From Paraburkholderia phenoliruptrix (lineage in GTDB: Bacteria; Pseudomonadota; Gammaproteobacteria; Burkholderiales; Burkholderiaceae), in the NCBI RefSeq assembly GCF_902859825.1, contig NZ_CADIKB010000031.1, positions 1-64,000 on the forward strand: 64,000 bases of DNA, given 5' to 3'. Position numbers and translations under genes: made by a program. Shown here one piece after another: positions 8,451 through 16,712 of the stretch (position 1 is the stretch's first letter; every line of letters starts with the position of its first letter). Below the pieces are notes generated by a model. It searched no databases. It was not told the DNA's origin and saw only the letters and a program-made list of their open reading frames with translations.

Positions 8451-9065
8451 TCACATCGGCGGAGCAACGCCATCCTTTTCGACGACGAGGCGCTGAGCGA
8501 CATAGGCGCCCTGCGATGCCTCGGTCGCGACCACAAACACCTTCTTGCCCGGCGTCAGATCCGTGCGCGCAGCCGGCGTAAAGGTGACGATAGGTACATT
8601 CGGCGGCACCGTCACTTCATTGCTGCCGCCCTTGTACGACAGCTTCAGGTTGCGGCCGCTCGTGCCCTGAACCACGGTGTCGACGTTGGCATTCGTCATC
8701 GTGCTGTTGGGCCCGAGGTCCCAGCTATAGTGGCCCTCGCCCGTGCCGCGCGCGGCTTCGGGGAACACCACGACTTCGGTGGCGGTGAGCTTGCCGTCCG
8801 TGCCGGTCGTCGCCGCGGTGCCGACAAACGACCCCGGCTTGATGTCGGACAACTGCATCGACTTGACGGCCGACACGGTTACTGCCGGTTTCAATTCGAT
8901 CGACACCGTATCGCCGCTGCGGCGATGCACCTTCAGCACATCGCCGTCGAGCGAGACGATGTCGCCGCGAATACGCGACGGCTTGGCGGCGGGCGTCTGT
9001 GCGAGCGCGGCGCCGGCAAAAGCCAGCGTCGCAAGTGTGAGGCCGAGTTTCAGGCGAATAGACAT
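8451..9065 (-). CDS. DUF5666 domain secreted protein
   Basis: This 204-residue exported protein has a signal peptide (MSIRLKLGLTLATLAFAGA, cleavage after ALAQ). Two or three repeated small beta-barrel segments follow, with the DUF5666 pattern (IRGDIVSLDGDVLKVHRRSG; GSFVGTAA; GKKVFVVAT). The function of the family is unknown. It is probably periplasmic. The start at 9065 has GGAGCG about 8 nt upstream; a start five codons earlier is possible. It lies downstream of the molybdoenzyme pair in the same orientation with a 141-bp gap, so co-transcription is possible but not shown. Confidence 0.85.
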   Translation of the reverse strand: MSIRLKLGLTLATLAFAGAALAQTPAAKPSRIRGDIVSLDGDVLKVHRRSGDTVSIELKPAVTVSAVKSMQLSDIKPGSFVGTAATTGTDGKLTATEVVVFPEAARGTGEGHYSWDLGPNSTMTNANVDTVVQGTSGRNLKLSYKGGSNEVTVPPNVPIVTFTPAARTDLTPGKKVFVVATEASQGAYVAQRLVVEKDGVAPPM

Positions 9066-9206
9066 GTATGAACGCTCCATGAGAAACGGTTGAGAGACTG
9101 CGAAACAGGCAGCAAAAGAGGCACGGCAGAGCCGCGCCGCCAGGCCGCATTAAAAAACTGCATTACAAAAACCCGCATTACAAAACCGCGACCCGCCGGA
9201 TGCCCC

Positions 9207-9998
9207 TCAGGACCCGCCGAACCAGTTGTAGCCCTGGTTCTCCCAATAGCCACCGAGATAGTCGTTGGTGACGCTGATCGCGACGATATGCTTCGGATTC
9301 TTGTAGCCGAGCTTGGTGGGGATGCGCAGCTTCATCGGAAAGCCGTATTTCCGCGGCAGCGTCTCGCCGTCATAAGCGAGCGTGAGCTGCGTCTGCGGAT
9401 GCAGCGCCGTCGGCATGTCGATGCTCGTCCAGTAGTTGTCCGCGCAATGCAGCGACACATACTTCGCGGTGAGGTCCGCGCCGGCGCGCCTGAGGAACTC
9501 GGCGAAGCGCACGCCGTCCCAGCGGCCGATCGCGCTCCACCCTTCGATGCAGATATGGCGCGTGATCTGGCTTTCCTGCGGCAACGCGCGCAGTTCGTCG
9601 AGCGCCCACACGCGCTTGCCGCTGGCGAGCCCGCCGACCTGCAAGCGGTAGCTCGCGGCATCGACCTCGGGCACATCGTCGATGTCGTAAAACGCGTTGA
9701 ACGGAAACGGCCGCGTGATCATCGACTCGGGGTAAGTCGGCGCGAGCGTGGTCGGACTGAAGAGCAGCGCCTGGACGTCGTCGTTGAACGACGACATCTT
9801 GCGCAGCATGCTGTTCACGGATTTGTCGTTCGACAGATCGCAGCCCGACAGCATGGCGATTCCGCCGAGCGTCAGGATGCGTTTGCCGAGCAGACGGCGT
9901 GCGGGATTTTTCAACTCGCCGCGAGCGTCCCTGATGATGGTCTCCGCGTGCGACAACGCAAACCCACCGAGCTTGCCGGACTTATTGCGCAGGCTCAT
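9207..9998 (-). CDS. Molybdopterin-dependent oxidoreductase (MsrP/YedY-like)
   Basis: This 263-residue protein has the sulfite-oxidase fold. The Mo-coordinating cysteine is C150 in RHICIEGWSAIGRWDGV. The conserved substrate-side stretch (SLHCADNYWTSIDM, PRKYGFPMKLRIP) is present, and it ends with the family-typical YWENQGYNWFGGS. The N-terminus has a basic RR-containing stretch followed by a hydrophobic segment ending MLSGC, so Tat export and a membrane or lipid anchor are plausible. The gene starts 2 bp after the cytochrome b gene, a pairing known from MsrPQ-like and SorAB-like systems. The substrate may be methionine sulfoxide or another oxidised molecule; this is inference. Confidence 0.85.
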   Translation of the reverse strand: MSLRNKSGKLGGFALSHAETIIRDARGELKNPARRLLGKRILTLGGIAMLSGCDLSNDKSVNSMLRKMSSFNDDVQALLFSPTTLAPTYPESMITRPFPFNAFYDIDDVPEVDAASYRLQVGGLASGKRVWALDELRALPQESQITRHICIEGWSAIGRWDGVRFAEFLRRAGADLTAKYVSLHCADNYWTSIDMPTALHPQTQLTLAYDGETLPRKYGFPMKLRIPTKLGYKNPKHIVAISVTNDYLGGYWENQGYNWFGGS

Positions 9999-10000
9999 GA

Positions 10001-10594
10001 TCAGCGCCCCCGGATCATCACGACAAGCGAGCGCGGCACGAGCGCAACCATCGCCACATGCACGACGAAGAACGCGACCAGCACGCTCATCGCAACGAAA
10101 TGCACGACGCGCGCGTTGTCGTAGCCGCCCATCAGCGTGCGCAGCAAGGGAAATTGCACGGACTTCCAGATCGCGAGCCCCGACACGATGACGAGCGCGA
10201 GATCGGCGATGACGACGAGATAGGCCAACTTCTGCACCGCGTTGTAGCGCGCAAGGTCGTCATGCTTCAGCTTGCCGCGCAGCGCGTCGAGCAGATCGCT
10301 CGCGAGCGAGCCGGCGCTGACGGGCAGCAGTTTGCGCTGAAAGCGCCCCGAAGCGAGGTTGAGCGCGACGTACACGGCGAAATTCGCGACCAGCATCCAC
10401 ATGACGGCGAAGTGCCACTGCAACGCGCCGCCGAGCCAGCCGCCCAGCGTGATTGCGGCGGGAAACCGCCAGCCGGCGAAGATCGGCGATGCGTTGTAGA
10501 TCTGCCAGCCGCTCGTCGCCATCAGCATGACGGCAAGCGCATTGACCCAGTGTGAGATGCGGACCCAGGCGGGTTGAATCGTTGTAGAACTCAA
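10001..10594 (-). CDS. Cytochrome b561-type membrane subunit
   Basis: This 197-residue integral membrane protein has four hydrophobic helices with histidines placed as in Ni/Fe-hydrogenase-type cytochromes b (VRISHWVNALAV, HFAVMWMLVANF, ARVVHFVAMS, FFVVHVAMVAL). It should ligate heme and pass quinol electrons to the molybdoenzyme that follows 2 bp later. The tight spacing supports one complex. Nothing in it resembles the MsrQ (YedZ) family specifically. Confidence 0.85.
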   Translation of the reverse strand: MSSTTIQPAWVRISHWVNALAVMLMATSGWQIYNASPIFAGWRFPAAITLGGWLGGALQWHFAVMWMLVANFAVYVALNLASGRFQRKLLPVSAGSLASDLLDALRGKLKHDDLARYNAVQKLAYLVVIADLALVIVSGLAIWKSVQFPLLRTLMGGYDNARVVHFVAMSVLVAFFVVHVAMVALVPRSLVVMIRGR

Positions 10595-10700
10595 GGCGGC
10601 CTCGTGGTGGATAGCTGCGGGAAATCGGCACTGTCATAGGCGTAAACAGCGCACCCGCGCAGCTATTCCATCGCACGGAAAATTTATTGCCGCTACGGGC

Positions 10701-11066
10701 TCACTGCTTGTGAAGCTCAATGACTGTGAGCGCGCCGCCCACTTCCTCGGCGACGAAATCGATCTTGTCGCCCGCTTTCACCTGCGACAGCATGGCCGGG
10801 TCCTTGACCTTGAAGGTCATCGTCATGGCGTCCATGCCGAGGTTCTCGAGCGGCCCGTGCCTGATGGTCAGCTTGCCGGCGGCGACATCGACCTTGCGGA
10901 CTTCGCCGTGCGACATGCGGTGATTCGCGCTATCGGCCATGTTCATGCTGCTTGCATCACTCGTATCGCCTGCCTCGCTCGTCTCATGCGTATTGCCGCC
11001 TGCATAAGCGCTCGTGCAGACAGCCAGCGCACACAACATGAAAGCGGAAGCCGTTGCGTTCTTCAT
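10701..11066 (-). CDS. CusF-like periplasmic copper-binding protein
   Basis: This 121-residue protein has a signal peptide (MKNATASAFMLCALAVCTSAYA). A Met/His-containing linker and an OB-fold CusF/CopC-like domain follow (GEVRKVDVAAGKLTIRHGP, LGMDAMTMTFKVKDP). The MTMTF segment carries the Met residues that bind Cu(I) or Ag(I) in CusF. In the Cus system CusF delivers copper to a CusCBA pump. Here the nearest partners are a multicopper oxidase and a TolC-like channel, with no RND pump in the window. Start 11066 is chosen over 11078 because the signal peptide begins there. Confidence 0.88.
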   Translation of the reverse strand: MKNATASAFMLCALAVCTSAYAGGNTHETSEAGDTSDASSMNMADSANHRMSHGEVRKVDVAAGKLTIRHGPLENLGMDAMTMTFKVKDPAMLSQVKAGDKIDFVAEEVGGALTVIELHKQ

Positions 11067-11132
11067 TACGTTCTCCAAAGCAAAATTGATCAGAAAGCGA
11101 GCCCTGGCCGAGGCCCGGCTCGCATGGCGACA

Positions 11133-12434
11133 TCAACCGGCCGGCAGCTCACGGGTGTATTCGAAAGCCACCGTGCCTTGCGGGTGCCGGTACCAGCCCG
11201 GGTCGCGGTAATCGTTACGGCCGAGCCCCTCACGCACTTTGACGACGCTGAACATGCCGCCCATTTCAAGCGCGCCGAACGGGCCCGTGCCGGTCATCAT
11301 CGGCAGCGTGTTGTCGGGCAGCGGCATCTCCATTCCGCCCATCGAGCCGCCCGTGCTGCCCATCGCCATATAGTCCGGCACGAGCTTGCCGATGCGCTTC
11401 GCGAGGTCCGTCTGCTCGACGCCGATCAGGTTCGGAACCTGGTGCCCCATCGCATTCATCGTGTGATGCGACTTGTGGCAATGGAAAGCCCAGTCGCCCG
11501 GCCGGTCCGCCGTGAATTCGATCGCGCGCATCTGGCCGACCGCGACGTCGACCGTCACCTCGGGCCAGCGCGCGGACGGCGGGATCCAGCCGCCGTCGGT
11601 GCCCGCCACCTCGAAGCTGTAGCCATGCAGATGGATCGGGTGATTGGTCATCGTGAGGTTGCCGAAGCGGATGCGCACGCGGTCGCCGGCCCGCACAGGC
11701 AGCGGGTCGATGCCCGGAAACACGCGCGCATTCCACGTCCACATGTTGAAGTCGGTCATCTCGTTGACGCGCGGCGTGAAGCTGCCGGGATCGATGTCGT
11801 ACGCCGACATGAGGAACACGAAGTCGCGGTCCACCGCCCTCGCGCCGCGCTCCTTCGGATGCACGATAAATGTGCCCATCATGCCCATGGCCATCTGCAC
11901 CATCTCGTCGGCATGCGGGTGATACATGAACGTGCCGTGGCCTTCGATCTGAAACTCGTAGACGAAGGTCTTGCCCGGCGGAATATGCGGCTGCGTGAGA
12001 CCGCCCACGCCGTCCATGCCGCAGGGCACCCGCATGCCGTGCCAATGCACGGTGGTGTGCTCGGGCAGCCTGTTGGTCACGAAGATGCGAACCTTGTCGC
12101 CTTCCACGGCCTCGATGGTCGGCCCCGGCGCCTGGCCGTTATAGCCCCACAGGTGCGCCTTCATGCCGGGCGCCATCTCGCGCACGACCGGCTCGGCGAT
12201 CAGATGGAATTCCTTCCAGCCGTTCTTCATGCGCCACGGCAAGGTCCAGCCGTTCAGCGTGACGACCGGCGTGTACGGCCGGCCGTTGGGCGGCGCAAGC
12301 GGCGGCTGGGTCGCCGTCGTTTGCATGATGGGCGCTTCGGGCAGCGACGCCGCGCCGGCCTTGCTGACGAGCGCCGCGCCGACCAGCGCGGCGCCGGAAC
12401 CGCCGAGAAACGTTCGACGAGAGAGCATGTTCAT
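11133..12434 (-). CDS. Multicopper oxidase, CopA/CueO-type
   Basis: This 433-residue enzyme has a Tat signal peptide (MNMLSRRTFLGGSGAALVGA). All copper-site motifs are visible: HWHG (TVHWHGMRVP), HPHADEM, HPIHLHG and a C-terminal HCHKSHHTM motif that supplies the type 1 Cys-His-Met ligands. A Met-rich tail (MGSTGGSMGGMEMPLP) resembles the copper-binding loops of CueO/CopA. It should oxidise Cu(I) to Cu(II) in the periplasm. Its ATG overlaps the stop of the upstream TolC-like gene by 4 bp, so the two are translationally coupled. Confidence 0.92.
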   Translation of the reverse strand: MNMLSRRTFLGGSGAALVGAALVSKAGAASLPEAPIMQTTATQPPLAPPNGRPYTPVVTLNGWTLPWRMKNGWKEFHLIAEPVVREMAPGMKAHLWGYNGQAPGPTIEAVEGDKVRIFVTNRLPEHTTVHWHGMRVPCGMDGVGGLTQPHIPPGKTFVYEFQIEGHGTFMYHPHADEMVQMAMGMMGTFIVHPKERGARAVDRDFVFLMSAYDIDPGSFTPRVNEMTDFNMWTWNARVFPGIDPLPVRAGDRVRIRFGNLTMTNHPIHLHGYSFEVAGTDGGWIPPSARWPEVTVDVAVGQMRAIEFTADRPGDWAFHCHKSHHTMNAMGHQVPNLIGVEQTDLAKRIGKLVPDYMAMGSTGGSMGGMEMPLPDNTLPMMTGTGPFGALEMGGMFSVVKVREGLGRNDYRDPGWYRHPQGTVAFEYTRELPAG

Positions 12435-13972
12435 TCACCTTCAGGGTTCGACGACGCGCCGTGCGCGTGGGTAGGTTGTGATGGCGGCGCGGGAACGGCT
12501 GAGTCCTGCGGCTCGCGCGCCGGGGGCGAGGCAGGGTCAGCGGACAGGGACGTAGTGGACGTAGCGGATTTAGTGGATGAAGCGGGCACGTCAGCCGGCA
12601 GCGACATCGCCAGCGGCGGCAGGCGCCCGCCCAGCGACTGCTCCAGATCGGTCTGCGCAAGCCAGTAATCCTTGAGCGCGTCGATGTAGCCGTTGACCGC
12701 CGCGATCTGATCGCGCGAGTCGGCGAGCAGCTCGAACACGCTCACGAGCATGCCGTTGTAGCGCAGCAGCATGTCGTCGGAGATGCTTTTGGCAAGCGGC
12801 ACGACCTCGTCGCGATAATGCTTCGCGACGTCGTAGCTCGTCAGATACGCGGCGTACGATTCGCGGACCTCGGAGCGCGCGTCGATCGCAGTCTGCGCGA
12901 GCCGGTTCACGGACTGCCTATAGATCGCTTCGGCGCGCGCCACCTTGGCGCCCCCCCAGTCGAAGAGCGGAATCTCGACGCTGATTTCGTAGCCGCGCTC
13001 ATGTCCTTTGTCACTTTCGAAGTTGTTGAGATAACCGGCATCGAGCACATTGACGAAGCGTGTTGCCCGGCTCAAGCCGAGCGAGGCGGCGACGCTTTGC
13101 GTGCGCAGTTGCGCCGCCTGAATGTCGAGGCGATTTCTGATTGCAAAGCTTTCCAGCCCGGCGAATCGCGGCCGGGCCTTCGGCAAGTCGGGCAGCCGCT
13201 CAGGCAGCATGTACTGCGTCGCCGAGCCCCATAAGCCCACGGTCCGCGTGAGCTTCTCACGAGCCGCAAGCGCCTGCTGCCGCGCCTTTGCGAGACGCGC
13301 GGCCGCTTCCGCGTAGAAGGCCTGCTCGCGCGCGTAGTCGAGCTTGCTGAAGTTGCCCGCCTGACGCATGCGCAGCGCGAGCTCCGCGCCCGCCTGCGCC
13401 GTGTCCTTCACCTGCGCCGCGTAGTGCGCCGCCTGCTCCGCGGCCACCGCATTCACGTAGGCCCGGCGCGCGTCGGCGGCCACCGCGAACATGGCGTTCG
13501 CGGTCTCGAGCTTCGTTTCTTCGAAGCGCCGGCTTTCGATGCGGGTCGCCGCGGGCAGCGTCAGCACCCCCAATACGCTCATCGACAAAGTCCGGCCGAT
13601 GCCGAAGCCGTCGCTCCAATGCGTGCGGCTGAAGGCGAAGCCCGGGTTCGGCAAGCGCCCCGCCTGCACGAGGTCGGCCTCGGACATGTCGAGTTCGGCG
13701 TAAGCAGCCTGCAACCCGCGGTTGTTGAGCAACGCCAGCTGGACGGCGTCGTCCATGCCAAGCGGCGCCGCCAGCAGTTCCTGCGTGCGCCTGAGGACCG
13801 CGTCGCGGTCCTCGTCGGTCTTCACGTAGACCGCGTCCTTGTGAAGCCGCTCCGCCGCCACCGAGGACACGCTGTCGAATCCGCCGTCCTTTGAAAAAGT
13901 GCTGCAACCGGTGAGGAAGAGCGCCGCGATGGCGATGCCGGTAAGGCGCTGGTACATGAGGTATCGCGTCAT
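12431..13972 (-). CDS. TolC/CusC-like outer-membrane efflux lipoprotein
   Basis: This 513-residue protein has a signal peptide with lipobox LTGC (IAALFLTGCSTFSKDG). Two outer-membrane efflux protein repeats follow, with long helical segments (residues about 70-250 and 270-460) such as LAKARQQALAAREKLTRTVGLWG and VSVEIPLFDWGGAKVARAEA. It lies within an operon with a small secreted His-rich protein (4-bp overlap upstream) and the multicopper oxidase (4-bp overlap downstream). Because no inner-membrane pump is adjacent, it may serve a pump elsewhere or act with this copper operon in another way. A run of seven G residues (coding strand) falls within the gene near 12955. Confidence 0.88.
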   Translation of the reverse strand: MTRYLMYQRLTGIAIAALFLTGCSTFSKDGGFDSVSSVAAERLHKDAVYVKTDEDRDAVLRRTQELLAAPLGMDDAVQLALLNNRGLQAAYAELDMSEADLVQAGRLPNPGFAFSRTHWSDGFGIGRTLSMSVLGVLTLPAATRIESRRFEETKLETANAMFAVAADARRAYVNAVAAEQAAHYAAQVKDTAQAGAELALRMRQAGNFSKLDYAREQAFYAEAAARLAKARQQALAAREKLTRTVGLWGSATQYMLPERLPDLPKARPRFAGLESFAIRNRLDIQAAQLRTQSVAASLGLSRATRFVNVLDAGYLNNFESDKGHERGYEISVEIPLFDWGGAKVARAEAIYRQSVNRLAQTAIDARSEVRESYAAYLTSYDVAKHYRDEVVPLAKSISDDMLLRYNGMLVSVFELLADSRDQIAAVNGYIDALKDYWLAQTDLEQSLGGRLPPLAMSLPADVPASSTKSATSTTSLSADPASPPAREPQDSAVPAPPSQPTHAHGASSNPEGE

Positions 13973-14259
13973 CTCGATTCGCCCTCGTGCTGATGACCGC
14001 CCCTCGCGGCCGATGCCTCGCCAGGCTGCGCGCCGTGCATGTGGCCGGTGACCGGCCGCTGTGGCGCGACCGCGCTGTTCAGTTGTTGCCAGCTCGCGGC
14101 TTCGCGGTCGCTATACGGGGTGTAGCCGTCGAATGCGGACGGCGCGCTTATGGCCGGCACCGACGCACCGGCGTCCGCCGGGTCGGGCCTTTGCGCCGCC
14201 TGCGCGAGCAGCGGCAACGCCGCGCTCGCGCCGAGGAGCGCTGCACGAATGGTTCGCAT
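13969..14259 (-). CDS. Small secreted protein of the copper operon
   Basis: This 96-residue protein has a signal peptide (MRTIRAALLGASAALPLLAQAAQ) and a short mature part with the segment DGYTPYSDREAASWQQLN and a His-rich tail (TGHMHG, GGHQHEGESR). The stop overlaps the TolC-like ATG by 4 bp. Similar short proteins precede copper-oxidase operons in Burkholderia relatives, but no named family was recognised. Metal binding is inferred from the His/Met content. The 89-bp spacer upstream holds an inverted repeat (AGACCG...CGGTCT, 14291-14307). Confidence 0.7.
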   Translation of the reverse strand: MRTIRAALLGASAALPLLAQAAQRPDPADAGASVPAISAPSAFDGYTPYSDREAASWQQLNSAVAPQRPVTGHMHGAQPGEASAARGGHQHEGESR

Positions 14260-14348
14260 GAAAATTCTCGTCGTGAATCATCCGCAGACCGCCGGGCGGT
14301 CTTGCGAAAAAATGGTCCTGCCGCAGCGCCTCGCTGCGGGTGCGGGAA

Positions 14349-14768
14349 TCAGACGGGAATGGACCTGGGCGGCCGTTCAATACCGCCCGTCAGGAACGAC
14401 GCGGCGGGTGTGGAATGAGGCGCGGGTTCGAACGAATCGACGATGCGGGCGGAAGACGGCAACGCGGGTACGGACAGCATCGCAGCGCCGAAGCAGCAGG
14501 ACGCACAGGTCGAGCACGCATGCGCGTGGGCGTGTTGCGCGCCGCCATGCTGGTGGCCGTCCGCCTGCAAATGATCGACGCGGGGCGCCGCATGCCGATG
14601 CAGGTCTGCGTGCAGCGCAACCTGCTCAGGCTGGACGACGTGCTGATGAGCCGGCTCGCTCTCGCGAGCCGGACCCGCGGCACACTTCATCGCGACGGCC
14701 GCGAACGACTGAACCGGGAGGCTCAGTGCCAGCAGGAAAACGATGAAGAGTTTGCGCCAGTCGTGCAT
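14349..14768 (-). CDS. His/Cys-rich membrane or exported protein, DUF2946-like
   Basis: This 139-residue protein has an N-terminal hydrophobic segment (MHDWRKLFIVFLLALSLPVQ). A central His-rich region follows (HQHVV, HADLHRHAAP, HGGAQHAHAHA), then a CSTCASCC cluster and a second hydrophobic stretch (FGAAMLSVPALP). This pattern resembles DUF2946-type proteins that accompany copper and cobalt resistance genes. Met 14768 is preferred because the hydrophobic segment starts there. It is probably a periplasmic or membrane metal-binding protein; the assignment to a family is tentative. Confidence 0.65.
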   Translation of the reverse strand: MHDWRKLFIVFLLALSLPVQSFAAVAMKCAAGPARESEPAHQHVVQPEQVALHADLHRHAAPRVDHLQADGHQHGGAQHAHAHACSTCASCCFGAAMLSVPALPSSARIVDSFEPAPHSTPAASFLTGGIERPPRSIPV

Positions 14769-14838
14769 AAGCGCGAAGTCTAGCACGCGGTTTTCAGGCT
14801 TGTAAGGCGCGGCGAGCGCGTGCCGCTCGCCAAGCGGA

Positions 14839-15168
14839 TCACGAAGCCATGGCCCGGCACGCTTGCGCGCAAGCGCGGCAAGCCGCCGCGCAATCCTTGC
14901 AATGCTGCGCGTCGTGTTTGCCGCATTCGTTGGCGCAGGCTTCGCAGATGTCCGCGCACATGCGGCAGATCGTGCGGGCTTCGCTGCTGCCGCGGGCCAT
15001 GGCCGCCGACGCGAAGTGGCACGCCGCCGCGCAGTCGATGTCGAGTTTGATACAGCCGGTCATGTCGGCCACGCCCTCTTCCGCGAGGCAGGCGCCCGCG
15101 CAGTGGCCGCACGCGATTGCGCACGCGTCGCACGCTGAAATACAGGACTGAAACGCTTCATGCGTCAT
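14839..15168 (-). CDS. csp: Four-helix-bundle copper storage protein (Csp/DUF326)
   Basis: This 109-residue protein has 19 cysteines in CxxxC and CxxCxxxC patterns along predicted helices (SCISACDACAIACGHCAGAC; CRMCADICEACANECG; CKDCAAACRACAQAC). That is the hallmark of Csp proteins, which store many Cu(I) ions in the core of a helical bundle. No signal peptide is visible, so it is like the cytosolic Csp3 group. GGAGG is placed 6 nt before the ATG at 15168. It is the first gene on this side of the copper block and is divergent from the acyl-reductase operon. Confidence 0.92.
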   Translation of the reverse strand: MTHEAFQSCISACDACAIACGHCAGACLAEEGVADMTGCIKLDIDCAAACHFASAAMARGSSEARTICRMCADICEACANECGKHDAQHCKDCAAACRACAQACRAMAS

Positions 15169-15469
15169 GGAATCCTCCATTTGACGAGTCGGATTTTCAA
15201 CAAGCGGCGCGCCATGCGCGAACGCCGCTTCCGTATTCCGACAGGCAGCAAGGCCCATTCCGGCCGCGGTTTTTCTGCGCCGGCTGCGCGACGCCCGCCC
15301 TCTCCAGCCCTCCCCGCGCTCCCCCGTGCCGCGGAGGATGCGCACGAACACACGGACAAAAACTATTGGATTTCTCTAGAGTTGATGGATCGCCGGTCAA
15401 ACGCCGGCCGGCGAAGCCGCGCTGACTCAAGGCGCGGGTCAACCACAGGAAACCAAAGGAACAATCAAA
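15169..15469. other. Divergent intergenic region between csp and the acyl-reductase operon
   Basis: This 301-bp spacer must hold promoters for both directions. A locally AT-rich stretch at 15357-15390 is the best promoter candidate. The plus-strand gene has a good AAAGGAAC ribosome site just before 15470. No gene or clear operator palindrome was seen. Confidence 0.5.
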
Positions 15470-16684
15470 ATGGCAACGTCTCTTTACAACGAACCATCAA
15501 TCTCCGAAGACGGGCGCAGCACTTCGCGGCCGCCCCAGTCGGGTGCGCCGCTGACGCTCAAGCACACCCTGCACCCCGAGCAGATCCGCGATAATCTGCC
15601 GGCGCGCCAGGGCGGTGTCGGCTTTCTTTTTCACGCTACAGACTGGGACACCCTGTCTTTCTCCTTTCACAATGTAAAAGCCCGCAACGCGTCATTTGAA
15701 GAAGAGCTTTGGCGCACGCCGCCTTTCATTGCCTCGCCCATCTACTCGGGTTCGCAGATGATCGGCGCGAATATTGCCTGCCCGGTGCCGCTCGAGCTTT
15801 GGCTCGGCAGTCCGCGCGGCATCAAGCGGTTTCGCGAGACGCAATTCTTCCCCGCCCTGGAACTGGCGAGGCAGGCCGGCCTGAATATGGTCGCGATGGG
15901 CGCCTCCACGCCTTACGCCTGCAACTACGGCGCGTTGCCGCGGCAGATCAAGCCGCCTCACATCACCACCGGCCACGCGGCGACCGCGGCCATGCTCAAA
16001 GATTGGGCCATTCACTGCTGCAATGAACTCGACCTCGAGTTCGGCAAGACGAAGCTCGCGCTCTTCGGCGCGGCGGGAAGGCTCGGCACGACGGTGGCGA
16101 AGTACCTGCTGTACAAGGAAGCCCCGCGCGAACTGGTGCTGATCGACTTGCCGGACAAGGCCAGTCTGCTGGCCGATCAGGCGCGCGACCTGATGGCCGC
16201 CGACCTGCTCGGACACACGAAGGTCTCGGTGCACACCTTCAGCCCCGACCGACCGCTGCCGCAGTTCGACGGTGCGATCCTCGCAAGCAGCACCAGCGTG
16301 CCCTATCTCACCGCCGCGGACCTGAAGCGGGCGCGCTTCTGGATCGACGACTCGCACCCGCGCGCCGCGAGCGTGGAGGCCGAACTCGCATCTCGCGGAC
16401 ATACGCTATATATTGAATGTTTCGCGCGCGGCCCGGCCGGCCTCGACTCCAGATTCCCGTTCAGGCTGCCCAGCACGCGCGACTGCTACACCTGTTTTGC
16501 CGAGGGCTATGCCGCCTGGCAGGAAGGTATCGCTTCCGACTTCATTATCGGCAGCCCGCCTGTATGGTCCGTTTCCTATACTCATGGCCTGTTGAAAAAG
16601 TACGGATTCTCGGTCGGACCTTTTCACGGCAAGGACGGCTCGGCGATCAACCTCGATCTGGGCGTGACCGCAAATATGAATTGA
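15470..16684 (+). CDS. Acyl-ACP reductase (AAR)-like Rossmann protein
   Basis: This 404-residue protein resembles cyanobacterial long-chain acyl-ACP reductase (AAR) and the shikimate/glutamyl-tRNA-reductase-like Rossmann group. A TTGHAATA stretch corresponds to the AAR TTGN-type motif. The dinucleotide-binding loop GAAGRLGT is at residues 200-207. The motif YTCFAEGYAAWQEG has Cys at 342 in the place of the AAR catalytic cysteine (CFAEA in the Synechococcus enzyme, C294 as I recall). AAR reduces acyl-ACP or acyl-CoA to fatty aldehyde using NADPH. The protein is about 60 residues longer than AAR, mostly at the N-terminus. It is followed 28 bp later by a CqsS-like kinase gene, so the two look co-transcribed. 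A role in making a fatty-acyl signal is inference. Confidence 0.75.
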   Translation: MATSLYNEPSISEDGRSTSRPPQSGAPLTLKHTLHPEQIRDNLPARQGGVGFLFHATDWDTLSFSFHNVKARNASFEEELWRTPPFIASPIYSGSQMIGANIACPVPLELWLGSPRGIKRFRETQFFPALELARQAGLNMVAMGASTPYACNYGALPRQIKPPHITTGHAATAAMLKDWAIHCCNELDLEFGKTKLALFGAAGRLGTTVAKYLLYKEAPRELVLIDLPDKASLLADQARDLMAADLLGHTKVSVHTFSPDRPLPQFDGAILASSTSVPYLTAADLKRARFWIDDSHPRAASVEAELASRGHTLYIECFARGPAGLDSRFPFRLPSTRDCYTCFAEGYAAWQEGIASDFIIGSPPVWSVSYTHGLLKKYGFSVGPFHGKDGSAINLDLGVTANMN

Positions 16685-16712
16685 CCGGGTCGTCAATGTC
16701 ACTGGAGGCCAG

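Noticed and set aside
12951..12962. Runs of seven G or C in the TolC-like gene and in the sensor kinase gene (near 17116) as phase-variation switches
   Set aside because: The frame is intact and seven is short for phase variation; no supporting evidence.
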